DNA of 64,000 bases, taken from NCBI RefSeq assembly GCF_000385335.1, contig NZ_ARWA01000001.1:636081-700080 (forward strand). Direction: 5' to 3'. This document shows, piece by piece, positions 18,460 to 26,187 of this stretch. The stretch is from Methyloferula stellata AR4. GTDB taxonomy: Bacteria; Pseudomonadota; Alphaproteobacteria; Rhizobiales; Beijerinckiaceae. The notes beneath the pieces are model-generated. The model saw only the letters and a list, made by a program, of their open reading frames with translations. It searched no databases and was not told the DNA's origin. The position numbers were made by a program, and so were the translations under genes. Numbering within the stretch: position 1 is the stretch's first letter; each line of letters starts with the position of its first letter.

Positions 18460-18947
18460 CAGTGCCTCAGAGACTGCCTGTACCAGTTCAAGACGACTTC
18501 ATCCGATATTCTCATAGAGGAGTTGACGCGTCCTTGGTGGTTCCACACGCGGTCCCAAGGCCCTCCCTTTTCGTGCGATAAAGTCACCAATTGGCTCGCA
18601 GATAAGCGCACGTATTCAGCGGCAACCTTACGCAAAAACGACTCTTCTTCGTGCGACAGCACGGCGATGCAGACTTCGGATAGACCCGTTCCAGCGTCGA
18701 TCCTTGTGGCCTGTGTAGTAATCGGGTTGTCTCCGAATCCTTTGAACGAGTGATAAACCTCACGAAAAACCGGCCCTAACTTCCACGCTTCTATCTTGGC
18801 GCTAACGAGCGGGCGGCCGAATTGCACTAAATAATATGCGTGCAAGAAATAGATAATCTTGTTGATCGACAGATTATCAAGCAAACGCCCTTCCTGTTTA
18901 GCACAGTCAAGGACCCAATTTGCTATGGCGCGTACATCATGGCCCAT
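18459..18947 (-). CDS. Panacea-domain (DUF4065, SocA-like) antitoxin
   Basis: A 162-aa protein from ATG 18947 (MGHDVRAIANWVLDCAKQEG). The frame continues to GTG 19013, but the domain begins at 18947 and neither start has a good Shine-Dalgarno sequence. Panacea hallmarks are LSINKIIYFLHAYYLVQFGR, the IEAWKLGPVFREVYHSFKGF segment, and the C-terminal GPWDRVWN. Family members are antitoxins for many unrelated toxins, and SocA also acts as a proteolytic adaptor. It is the upstream gene of a two-gene operon and lies in AT-richer sequence between two lepA-end copies. Confidence 0.85.
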   Translation of the reverse strand: MGHDVRAIANWVLDCAKQEGRLLDNLSINKIIYFLHAYYLVQFGRPLVSAKIEAWKLGPVFREVYHSFKGFGDNPITTQATRIDAGTGLSEVCIAVLSHEEESFLRKVAAEYVRLSASQLVTLSHEKGGPWDRVWNHQGRVNSSMRISDEVVLNWYRQSLRH

Positions 18948-19066
18948 ATACAAAAATACCGATTTCTTGTCACGGCTGATAGCCAGGATCCTCCCAATAT
19001 CCTCACAATCCACCGTGTTGCAAAAAATTGATCCGATTCATCGAAAAGGAAGTTGCCGAATCAACA

Positions 19067-19156
19067 GCGAGGAGAGATGCGCCAGTTGGGTAAGGCCGAA
19101 ATCCCCGCGGAAAGCCCTTATCGCGGCGATGAAGATGGATGATTGAGCATAAAGTA
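19067..19156. repeat. Degenerate lepA 3' end, copy 1
   Basis: Matches the lepA end (GATGCGCCAGTTGGGTAAGG compare GATGCGGCAGTTCGGCAAGG), carries a two-base insertion that breaks the lepA frame, and ends in the same GAAGATGGATGATT before TGA. Similarity continues past the stop (AGCATAAAGTA). It has no coding role. Confidence 0.75.
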
Positions 19157-19474
19157 CATTCGTCAGAGAAGTTACTCGTAGCCTATTTTTACCCCCATTT
19201 TAAGAACGACTCCATACTGTCTCCAAAGCTAAGTGAGCGCAACACAGGAGCTCATACCATCCGTAGTAGATGGCCGACTGCCTCTACCAACGTTGTAACT
19301 GGAAATGTTTTGAGGCCGTTTGCGAATGGATGCCTCCGGCGGATTGATACTTGCGATGCACTCACAACTGAATACCCATCGCGTTAAATTGCCAAAGACA
19401 AGAAAGAAACTTATCATTTACGCCCAGCCCTCGGGCCGGAGATTTTTGAAATTCATTTTTAAAGGAGAACAAAG
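19157..19474. other. AT-rich gap between lepA-end copy 1 and the orphan gene
   Basis: About 320 bases without a recognisable gene, with composition lower in GC than the flanking core genes. It probably holds the promoter of the 19475 gene, but no clear -35/-10 pair can be assigned. Short open frames here show no family signature. Confidence 0.4.
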
Positions 19475-19837
19475 ATGGCTATTCCGGTGAATCATACCGA
19501 CCAACTAGTGATCGACCTTGATGCAGCGGACGATCGAATGGAAGTGCTTGTCAACGGCAATCTAGTCGATTCTCTTAATGTTGGTGAACCCGCAAAGACT
19601 CATAATCTTCTTACAGATTTTAAACCCGGACTGAACGTCGTGAGCGTCGTTGGCATAGATACGCAAATCCCACATCGTTCAGTGGGTTATCGCGTAGTAA
19701 AGACCACGCTAGGTGCAGATCATTCAAAAATTGAAGTGATCGTGTGGCAAGATCACGAAGAACAAACCAATGGTCCGGGTGATGGCTCCCCGCATGGCGT
19801 TTGGTATCAGAGGCAAAATGAATTCGAGCTCGTGTAA
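19475..19837 (+). CDS. Orphan hypothetical protein (120 aa)
   Basis: Starts at ATG 19475 behind AAAGGAGAAC, a strong Shine-Dalgarno sequence. The sequence alternates hydrophobic residues (DQLVIDLDAADDRMEVLVNG, LNVVSVVGID, KIEVIVWQ), as expected for a small beta-sandwich protein. It is acidic and has no signal peptide. No family is recognised. It lies alone between the second and third lepA-end copies, so it appears to be cargo of a separate insertion at the same site. Confidence 0.6.
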   Translation: MAIPVNHTDQLVIDLDAADDRMEVLVNGNLVDSLNVGEPAKTHNLLTDFKPGLNVVSVVGIDTQIPHRSVGYRVVKTTLGADHSKIEVIVWQDHEEQTNGPGDGSPHGVWYQRQNEFELV

Positions 19838-19872
19838 TTGCGAAGATTCGATCTGAGGCATGGGAGAAGCCG

Positions 19873-19949
19873 AGTTCCGGCAAGGTCGAAATCCCGCAGG
19901 AGGCCTTTATCGCCGCTCTGAAGATGGATGATTGAGGGTGCGCTTAAAG
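19873..19949. repeat. lepA 3' end, copy 2
   Basis: GGCAAGGTCGAAATCCCGCA and the following AGGAGGC match lepA exactly. The next codons differ from lepA only at third positions (GCT to GCC, GCG to GCC, GCG to GCT), and the stop changes from TAG to TGA. Synonymous-only divergence implies this was once a working lepA terminus, probably the original end displaced by insertion. Confidence 0.75.
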
Positions 19950-20030
19950 TCTCAAACGCGTCATGGCCGGGAGAAGCTCTCGGCTATCCGCGTACGGCTA
20001 TAACGGTGCCCTGGCAGGGCCTATCAGATT

Positions 20031-20180
20031 TCACCATTCATCTGTCGGCGGAATTTTCGGCGAGGCGGATATGCTTTCGTCAAGGATGGCCCTTCGGGCC
20101 ACCGCCTTCGGCGGCGCATCGAAGATGCGTCCTTGACGAAAGCGATCCGCTCGCCATGCTCGCCACCAAGAGATGTATGG
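20031..20180. repeat. Cloverleaf-like repeat element, copy A
   Basis: The outer arms CCATTCATC / GATGTATGG enclose a long stem (left 20059-20086, right 20130-20155, including 14 paired bases GCTTTCGTCAAGGA). The stem closes three consecutive hairpins with no unpaired bases between them: 20087-20101 (TGGCCC-TTC-GGGCCA), 20102-20114 (CCGCC-TTC-GGCGG) and 20115-20129 (CGCATC-GAA-GATGCG). Copy B at 25830-26014 has the same plan. Confidence 0.75.
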
Positions 20181-20239
20181 CGGTCTTTGAATGAGGCTTG
20201 AGGCTAAGCGGATTCAGAGAATGAGGCGCATGCCTCTCA

Positions 20240-20364
20240 ACCGTCATGCGCGGTCCCCGGATCAAGTCCGGGGATGACCCGCGCATCCAGGAACGTGGGC
20301 CGTCGCGAGGCGCAATTCCCAACCATCTTCGCGTGGATGCCCGGCTCAAGGCCGGGCATGACGA
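20240..20364. repeat. Dispersed repeat family D, copy 1
   Basis: Paired hairpins: CCCCGGATCAAGTCCGGGG flanked by ATGCGCGG/CCGCGCAT, then GATGCCCGGCTCAAGGCCGG and GCATGACG. Related copies are at 26059-26175, 36755-36847 and (single hairpin) 41911-41942. It follows the cloverleaf element in the same order as at 26 kb. Confidence 0.8.
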
Positions 20365-20401
20365 GACGTTGGAAATCGAGGCAAGACGCGCGGGTGCTGG
20401 C

Positions 20402-20773
20402 TTATTTCAAATGTTTCGCGAGGTGCTTGTTCATTTCGAACATGGTCACCTTGGGAACGCCAAACACCGCCTGGAGCTTGTCGTCGGCCAAGATCTCGCG
20501 CTTGTTAGCTTCGTTCTGAAGCTTGTGCTTCTTGATATATTCCCACACCTTGCTCACGACTTCCGTGCGCGGCAGCGGAGCGGCGCCGACAACGGCGGCG
20601 AGTTCCTTCGACGGCGTCAAAGGCTTTGTGAAAGCGCTTTGGGTTGCCGGCTTCTTGGCGGCGGCCTTTTTCGGCGCAGCCTTTTTGACAGGAGCTTTCA
20701 CAGCAGCCTTTTTCGGGGCGGCCTTCGCGGGCGCGGCCTTTTTCGCCGGCGCTTTCTTGGGTGCACTTACCAT
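20402..20773 (-). CDS. SWIB/MDM2-domain histone-like protein
   Basis: ATG 20773 (MVSAPKKAPAKKAAPAKA) has a GGGAG Shine-Dalgarno sequence; six further in-frame codons upstream are unlikely to be used. Residues 1-45 are a lysine/alanine/proline repeat like histone H1 or bacterial HctB-type proteins. Residues 50-123 form a SWIB domain (LAAVVGAAPLPRTEVVSKVW, YIKKHKLQNEANKREI). SWIB is mainly eukaryotic but occurs in chlamydiae and alphaproteobacteria. A nucleoid or DNA-topology role is plausible. The gene stands alone between repeats. Confidence 0.9.
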   Translation of the reverse strand: MVSAPKKAPAKKAAPAKAAPKKAAVKAPVKKAAPKKAAAKKPATQSAFTKPLTPSKELAAVVGAAPLPRTEVVSKVWEYIKKHKLQNEANKREILADDKLQAVFGVPKVTMFEMNKHLAKHLK

Positions 20774-21214
20774 CGTCTCCCTCCGAGTCATCCCGCGCTC
20801 AATGCCGCGCAGACGTAGGAAAATAGATTCAGCGTCCGGGCTTGATCGTCGGGTCCGGAAACCGGCCCCTAGAGCATCTTAAACTTAGGGCATGCCTGGC
20901 GCGAAAAACCGCGGACACTTTTTCGCAGCATGCCCTAAGCCGTTCAACCATCGCTCACGCGGAGGGGATCGATGGTTCGCTCTCAAGATTTTCGCCAAGC
21001 CCTTAAACTGCGAAAATCCAGGAACGCGACGACGAGATCTTCGCCGCGCCACCCGATGACTGAGCCCGATAAACCAGCGCGTGCTGGCCGGGCTCTGCGC
21101 TCAATGACGCTGCGATCACTCAACGCTACAGATTTCTCGATAAATGTCATGAGAAAATCGGCGCTTTGAACGAAAAGCTGGAGATAGAATCCGCCAAGCC
21201 ACGCCTGCGGAACG
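20774..21214. other. Intergenic region between the SWIB gene and argG
   Basis: About 440 bases without a supported gene. It contains a palindromic repeat at 20885-20938. The rest has no clear hairpin followed by a T-run. It must contain the SWIB gene promoter, which was not located. Confidence 0.5.
20885..20938. repeat. Dispersed palindrome family B, copy 1
   Basis: The arms TTAGGGCATGC / GCATGCCCTAA enclose an inner stem GCGAAAAA / TTTTTCGC. The same plan (outer GC-rich arms and an inner GCGAAAAA / TTTTTCGC stem) is seen at 23093-23206. Confidence 0.7.
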
Positions 21215-22453
21215 TTAACCAGGCGCGCGCTTGGCCCGCTTGGCGAGGGTCCGAAGCCGCAAAGCGTTGAGCTTGATGAAGCCCGCGGCGTCTTTATGAT
21301 CATATGCGACCGCGCCCTCTTCGAAGGTCACAAGGTCTTGATCATAAAGGGAAAGTGGGCTGCTGCGACCGACAACGTAAACGCCGCCTTTATAGAGCTT
21401 GAGGCGCACCCGGCCGGAGACGTAGGTCTGGCTCTTGTCGATCAAAGCCTGCAGCATCTCCCGCTCGGGGGAGAACCAAAATCCATTGTAGATAAGTTCG
21501 GCGTAGCGCGGCATCAGCTCGTCTTTGAGGTGCGCGGCGCCCCTGTCGAGCGTGATTGATTCGATTCCGCGGTGGGCCATGAGGAGAATCGTGCCCCCCG
21601 GGGTCTCATACATGCCGCGTGATTTCATCCCCACGAATCGGTTTTCGACGAGGTCGAGCCGGCCGATGCCGTTGTCGCGGCCGAGCTGATTGAGCGCGGT
21701 CAGCAAGGTCGCAGGCGACATGACCTGGCCGTCAATCGCGACCGGATCGCCCTTGATGAACTCGATCTCGATGAAGGTCGGCTTGTCCGGCGCGTCCTCC
21801 GGCGAGATCGTCCTGGAATAGACATAATCCGGCACGTCCAGCGCCGGATCCTCGAGGACTTTGCCCTCCGAGGAGGCATGCAGAAGATTGGCATCGACCG
21901 AAAACGGCGCTTCGCCCTGCTTGTCCTTGGCGATCGGGATCTGATTTTGCTCGGCGAAAGCCAGAAGCGCCGTGCGCGAGGCGAATTCCCATTCGCGCCA
22001 GGGCGCGATGACCTTGATCTCCGGCTCGAGCGCATAATAGGAGAGCTCGAACCGGACCTGATCATTGCCCTTGCCGGTCGCGCCATGCGCCACCGCGTCG
22101 GCCCCCACCTGCCGTGCGATTTCGATCTGTTTCTTGGCGATCAAGGGCCGCGCGATCGAGGTGCCGAGCAGATACAGCCCTTCATATTCCGCATTGGCGC
22201 GAAACATCGGGAAGACGTAATCGCGGACGAACTCCTCGCGGAGATCCTCGATGAAAATATGTTCCGGCTTGATGCCGAGGAGCAGCGCCTTATCCCGCGC
22301 GGGCCCCAATTCCTCCCCCTGGCCGAGATCGGCGGTGAAGGTCACGACCTCGCAGCCATAATTGGTCTGCAGCCATTTCAGGATGATCGAAGTATCGAGC
22401 CCCCCGGAATAAGCGAGAACAACCCGTTTCACATCTTGTTTTTGCTGCGGCAT
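21215..22453 (-). CDS. argG: Argininosuccinate synthase
   Basis: ArgG joins citrulline and aspartate using ATP in arginine synthesis. The 412-aa protein has the PP-loop [14 protein letters not shown] near residue 15, [14 protein letters not shown], and the family segment [19 protein letters not shown]. Length and motifs are standard. It is monocistronic here. Two glycines and basic residues ([10 protein letters not shown]) end the protein. Confidence 0.97.
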   Translation of the reverse strand: MPQQKQDVKRVVLAYSGGLDTSIILKWLQTNYGCEVVTFTADLGQGEELGPARDKALLLGIKPEHIFIEDLREEFVRDYVFPMFRANAEYEGLYLLGTSIARPLIAKKQIEIARQVGADAVAHGATGKGNDQVRFELSYYALEPEIKVIAPWREWEFASRTALLAFAEQNQIPIAKDKQGEAPFSVDANLLHASSEGKVLEDPALDVPDYVYSRTISPEDAPDKPTFIEIEFIKGDPVAIDGQVMSPATLLTALNQLGRDNGIGRLDLVENRFVGMKSRGMYETPGGTILLMAHRGIESITLDRGAAHLKDELMPRYAELIYNGFWFSPEREMLQALIDKSQTYVSGRVRLKLYKGGVYVVGRSSPLSLYDQDLVTFEEGAVAYDHKDAAGFIKLNALRLRTLAKRAKRAPG

Positions 22454-22485
22454 TTCAAACTCTAATTACGCCCCCGGAGTCTCGA

Positions 22486-23355
22486 CTATAAAGGCGCGGG
22501 GTCCTCCTGCAAACCTGTCTTGGCTTCTGTCACATGAGGTAAAGAGCGCCGCCGCGTCGCATACCAAACCCCGATCGTCGTCAGCCCCATGGCAAGCCCG
22601 CTGAAAAGAACGTCGGATAAAAAATGCGCGCCGACCGCCATGCGCGAAGCGCCAGTCGCGGCGCCGAACAGAATCGCGGCGGCCAGCGCAACCCCGCGCA
22701 ACGGCGGCGGGGCCAGGGCCGCCGGCGCCATCGTCCAAAAGGAAGCGGCCGTTTCTCCCGACGGGAAGGAGCAATTCTTCACGCAGTCGCCGTCCGCCCG
22801 ATAAAACGGCCGGAACGCCGAAGCGCCGCCGAACGATTGCACATGCACCGGACGCGGGCGGTGAAAATGCGCCTTGAAGACCTCGTTGACGAGGAGACCG
22901 GGGCCAAGCGCCAGAGACAGGCTGAGAAAAATCACGCTGCGATGGCTTAAAGTGAGGTGTTTTGGCACCACACGCGCCAGGCCGGCGAGATAAAGCAGGA
23001 TCACGCCGCCATAGATCAGAAAGGGCAAAAGCGATGCGAACGCGCGAAAAACCCGCATTTCCGGCGTCGCGCCGATGAAATGGCCGGGCGCTAGAGCGGG
23101 ATGCGAAAAAGTGGATGCCGGTTTTTCGCTAAAATCCCGCTCTAAATTATTAGAATCGATCACGTTCATGATTTTGGATCGGTTCGATCCAAAATCATCG
23201 TGATCTGTGAAAAACAAGGCCGCCGAGGCCAGATCGAGCCCGGGCCGGATGGCGAGCAAGGCAAGCCCGGAACTTGCTAGCAATAGGCCTGAGACAATGA
23301 GTGTTTTCAGGCCGGTTTGGCGCCGTCTTTCTTCTTGAGCTACGAACGGCATCAA
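22486..23355 (-). CDS. PAP2-family membrane phosphatase with in-frame repeat
   Basis: A 289-aa membrane phosphatase of the PAP2/lipid phosphatase family. The three catalytic motifs are present: KAHFHRPRP (KX6RP-like), FPSGETA, and SRMAVGAHFLSDV (SRX5H). About five membrane segments are visible, e.g. LLPFLIYGGVILLYLAGL. The likely substrate is an undecaprenyl- or lipid-linked phosphate on the periplasmic side. Residues 50-88 (around DFGSNRSKIMNVIDSNNLER) are encoded by a dispersed palindromic repeat read in frame, making the protein about 38 residues longer than expected. It diverges from the SMI1 gene with only a 16-base gap, so one of the two starts may be internal. Confidence 0.85.
   Translation of the reverse strand: MMPFVAQEERRRQTGLKTLIVSGLLLASSGLALLAIRPGLDLASAALFFTDHDDFGSNRSKIMNVIDSNNLERDFSEKPASTFSHPALAPGHFIGATPEMRVFRAFASLLPFLIYGGVILLYLAGLARVVPKHLTLSHRSVIFLSLSLALGPGLLVNEVFKAHFHRPRPVHVQSFGGASAFRPFYRADGDCVKNCSFPSGETAASFWTMAPAALAPPPLRGVALAAAILFGAATGASRMAVGAHFLSDVLFSGLAMGLTTIGVWYATRRRSLPHVTEAKTGLQEDPAPL
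23093..23206. repeat. Dispersed palindrome family B, copy 2, inside the PAP2 gene
   Basis: Two adjacent palindromes: AGAGCGGGAT...ATCCCGCTCT with an inner AAAAA/TTTTT, then ATGATTTTGGATC / GATCCAAAATCAT with outer CGATCACG. The total length is a multiple of three and it contains no stop in the PAP2 frame. Confidence 0.75.
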
Positions 23356-23371
23356 ACGCGCCTCAGACGAG

Positions 23372-23833
23372 ATGATGGTTATGAGTTTTGAAATGAGCGA
23401 TGTCGGCGTCCTGCTGACGGAAAAACAGATCGAACGCGTCGAACGCGACCTCGACGTGAAACTGCCGGAAGACTACCGGAGCTTTCTGCTCCGCACCAAT
23501 GGCGGCAAGCCGCGTCCCGATTTTTTCCCGGTTCAGGGCCATAAAACCATATCCTCCGGCAGGGTGGAGCAGGTTTTTGGCCTCGCCCGCCCGGTAAAAG
23601 AGAGCAATATCGATTGGAATTATAAGAATCTCATCGGGCAATTGCCGAATTATCATTTCCCGATCGCCGCCGCGACGGAAGGCGACATGGTCACCCTGTC
23701 GCTCGGAAAATTGGACGAAGGCCGGATCTATTACTGGATACGGGCCGAATATAATGTCACGGGCGATAATGAAGCCTATTTCGTCGCGGGGAATTTCACC
23801 AAATTCCTGGACTCGCTTTACGCGGTTTCGTGA
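23372..23833 (+). CDS. SMI1/KNR4-family protein
   Basis: A 153-aa protein of the SMI1/KNR4 (SUKH) superfamily. Conserved parts are LTEKQIERVERDLDVKLPED, YRSFLLRTNGGKPRPD, and the C-terminal FTKFLDSLYA. In bacteria these proteins often act as immunity proteins against secreted toxins, but many are orphans. No toxin gene lies beside it. ATGs at 23372, 23381 and 23393 are all possible starts; the longest is listed. Confidence 0.8.
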   Translation: MMVMSFEMSDVGVLLTEKQIERVERDLDVKLPEDYRSFLLRTNGGKPRPDFFPVQGHKTISSGRVEQVFGLARPVKESNIDWNYKNLIGQLPNYHFPIAAATEGDMVTLSLGKLDEGRIYYWIRAEYNVTGDNEAYFVAGNFTKFLDSLYAVS

Positions 23834-23856
23834 TCAAGAGCTCCCCGCACCTACCG

Positions 23857-23964
23857 CCCTCACCCTGAGGAGCGCTCCGCAGGAGCGCGTCTCGAAGGGC
23901 GAGGGCTATCGAGCTCTTGGCCCATCCTTCGAGACGGCCCTTTCAGGGCCTCCTCAGGATGAGG
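23857..23964. repeat. Dispersed repeat family C, copy 1
   Basis: Two hairpins: CCCTGAGGAGCGCTCCGCAG with GAGCGCGTCTCGAAGGGCGA, then ATCCTTCGAGACGGCC with GGCCTCCTCAGGAT. Other copies are at 30589, 32881, 33460 and 33847. Confidence 0.8.
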
Positions 23965-24038
23965 GGCGTTCCGGGCGGCGGCGTCTTCAAGATCAAGAAA
24001 TCATGGCGCAGAGGAACCTGCGTGCCTAAATAGCCTCC

Positions 24039-24821
24039 ATGTTCTCAAAGGAAGAAGTCGAGCGCTACGCGCGCCATATCGTGCTCCGCGATGTCGGCGG
24101 CCCCGGCCAGCAAAAGCTGAAAAACGCCCGCGTTCTCATCGTGGGCGCGGGCGGGCTCGGTTCGCCGCTGATCCAATATCTCGCCGCAGCCGGTGTCGGC
24201 GAGATCGGCGTCGTCGATGACGACGAGGTCTCGCTCTCCAATCTGCAGCGCCAGGTTCTGCACGGCACGGGCGACATTGGCCGCGCCAAGGTCCTGAGCG
24301 CGGCGGATGCCGTCACCCGGCTGAACCCCAATGTGCGGTTCACATCGTTCAAGACCCGGCTCGATGCGACAAACGCGGCGGAGATTATCCGCGGCTTCGA
24401 TCTCGTCGCCGACGGATCGGATAATTTCGAGACGCGCTATCTCACAGCCGACACGTGCTTTTATGAAAAGAAGCCGCTCGTGACGGCGGCCGTCGGAGCG
24501 TTTGATGGATCGCTCACGACCTTGCGGCCGTTTGAAAAATCCGCCAATGGCGAACCGAACCCGACCTATCGCTGTCTCTTCCCTGCGCCGCCGCCGCCCG
24601 GCACCGTGCCCGCCTGCGCCGAGGCCGGCGTGCTCGGCGCCCTGACCGGGCTGCTTGGCACGATGATGGCGCTGGAAGTCATCCGCGAGATCGTCGGCTT
24701 CGGCGAAGGGCTTGTCGGGCGGCTCGTGCTGGTCGATGCGCTATCGATGCGCTTCGAGACGCTCACCTATGGCTGGGACAAGGACAACCCGCTGAATGGG
24801 GCGGGGATGAAGGGCGGGTGA
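24039..24821 (+). CDS. moeB: MoeB/ThiF/HesA-family adenylyltransferase
   Basis: A 260-aa E1-like enzyme. The nucleotide-binding motif GAGGLGSPLIQYLAAAGVGE, the DDDEVSLSNLQRQVLH segment and GRAKVLSA are classical. It adenylates the C-terminal glycine of a sulfur carrier (MoaD or ThiS). The zinc-site and active-site region is YRCLFPAPPPPGTVPACAEAG. It lacks a rhodanese domain, so it resembles MoeB. No moaD or thiS gene is near, so the partner is not settled. Confidence 0.88.
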   Translation: MFSKEEVERYARHIVLRDVGGPGQQKLKNARVLIVGAGGLGSPLIQYLAAAGVGEIGVVDDDEVSLSNLQRQVLHGTGDIGRAKVLSAADAVTRLNPNVRFTSFKTRLDATNAAEIIRGFDLVADGSDNFETRYLTADTCFYEKKPLVTAAVGAFDGSLTTLRPFEKSANGEPNPTYRCLFPAPPPPGTVPACAEAGVLGALTGLLGTMMALEVIREIVGFGEGLVGRLVLVDALSMRFETLTYGWDKDNPLNGAGMKGG

Positions 24822-24860
24822 CACAAGGCAAGCATTGTAAACAAGCTTGCCAGAGATAAA

Positions 24861-25714
24861 GTGACTGCCGCTCCTTCTCATGACATTGGCAGCAATTGGA
24901 TGCGAAGCTATCCAAATAAGAGATGTTTGAGCCTCTTGTTGGCTTTTTTTGCTTTGGTAAGTTCGACTCAGCTATGGGCCGGTCAGCAAACCGAAAACCA
25001 GCAGAGTGCACAAAATATAATACTGCACGCATCGACCGCTCCACCAGCCGTTTTGAGCAATCGTGGCAATGACGAAAAGGATGCAAACGACGAAGGAACC
25101 GAGTTTTGGCCTCCGATCCGTGGGGTACGGCTGAAAATAACGGACACCGCCCTCGCCATTTTCACTGCATTGCTTTTTTTCGCTACTCTAGGTGTCTCTG
25201 GCTTGCCACCCGAAAATTGGTGAGAGATGCTAGCGAGAGCAGCAAAACAGAGTTACGTGCTTACGTCTCGATCGCTGATAAGGGCGCCCTTTTTCTGCAA
25301 TCCGAACTCAACAAACACACCATAAGCGTCTCAGTGGTGCTCGAAAATGCAGGGAAGACCCCCGGCAAAAATTTCTCTACATGGTTTGGAGGAGGCTTTT
25401 ACCCATCGGAATCCGTGCCTTTTCCGGCCGAATCCAAGCGACTTAGTGAGCGAGTCAATAGCTCCATCATCGGGGCCGGAGCGACAGTAAATATTATTCC
25501 TGAGCCAATGATCCTTAATGACTTTGAGTTTCAAGAACTGATCCACGGCTCCAAAGCAATTTTCCTCTGGGGAGGTGCCGATTACACTGATGTGTTCGGA
25601 CATCAGCAAAGTTTTTTCTTCCGAATGAAGATGACAGGCAAGCCCATTAATATTGGTAATGGAATGATCGGGTGGCATCTCACACCCCATCCCTTGGGTT
25701 ACCAGATGAGCTAA
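24861..25714 (+). pseudogene. Frameshifted hypothetical membrane-anchored protein
   Basis: Two overlapping frames look like one gene broken by a single-base change around 25185-25205. The first (from ATG 24861 or 24900) has a signal-like segment (LSLLLAFFALVSSTQLWAG) and a membrane helix TALAIFTALLFFATLG, then runs out of frame. The second continues LWLATRKLVRDASESSKTEL and a long extracytoplasmic-type domain to 25714. Proteins with a helix followed by RKLV...RAYVSI are common, with a small-molecule or unknown role. Without the shift the protein would be about 280 aa. A sequencing error is possible. The region is AT-richer than its neighbours. Confidence 0.65.
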
Positions 25715-25829
25715 CAATAACGCGCATCACGCCCGCCACCCTTAGTCACTAATTTCCTTTCGGAATCAGGGCGTGATTGCCTCGCGGCAAGCTTGTGGCG
25801 TTTGGCTCAAAATACCGAGCTCATCACAT

Positions 25830-26014
25830 TTCGCCATTCATCCAACGGCGGGCATTTTCGGCGAGGCGGATACGCTTTTGTCAATGATCGCTTCGCGACC
25901 GCCCAAGGCGGCGAGCCACGCAGATCAGTTTACGCAATCTGCGTAAACTTATCTGCGTTGCGATCATTGACCAAAGCGATCCGCTCGCCATGCTCGCCGC
26001 CAAGAGATGAATGG
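25830..26014. repeat. Cloverleaf-like repeat element, copy B
   Basis: The outer arms CCATTCATC / GATGAATGG enclose a stem with left arm from 25860 and right arm to 25989. The inner junction holds hairpins 25888-25898 (TCGC-TTC-GCGA), 25899-25911 (CCGCC-CAA-GGCGG) and a long arm 25919-25957 (CGCAGAT, then AGTTTACGCA / TGCGTAAACT). The architecture is that of copy A, with different sequence in the paired parts. An alternative pairing extends the main stem over the first hairpin. Confidence 0.72.
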
Positions 26015-26058
26015 CCCATCGTGAATAACAATGAAGCACATGCCTCTCAACCGTCATG

Positions 26059-26175
26059 CGCGGTACCCGGATCAAGTCCGGGCATGATCCGCGCATCCAG
26101 GAACGCGGTTCGGCACAAGGTGCCACTACCTTTGTCAGCGGTGCTTGGATGGCCGGGTCAAGCCCGGCCATGACG
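26059..26175. repeat. Dispersed repeat family D, copy 2
   Basis: TGCGCGGTACCCGGATCAAG pairs with TCCGGGCATGATCCGCGCA, then GATGGCCGGGTCAAGCCCGG and CCATGACGG. It lies directly after the cloverleaf element, as at 20.2 kb, and just before the holA stop (minus strand). Confidence 0.8.
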
Positions 26176-26187
26176 GCTGTGCTCTAC

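Noticed and set aside
18859-19146. 95-codon plus-strand frame ending ALIAAMKMDD
   Set aside because: Its end is lepA copy 1 read out of the original frame and the rest is antisense to the Panacea gene.
25881-26171. 96-codon minus-strand frame starting MAGLDPAIQAP
   Set aside because: This peptide is the translation of the dispersed family D repeat and cloverleaf element, a frequent annotation artefact.
20240-26175. Possible CRISPR array from repeated hairpins
   Set aside because: Copies are kilobases apart, differ in sequence and have no regular spacers; no cas genes are present.
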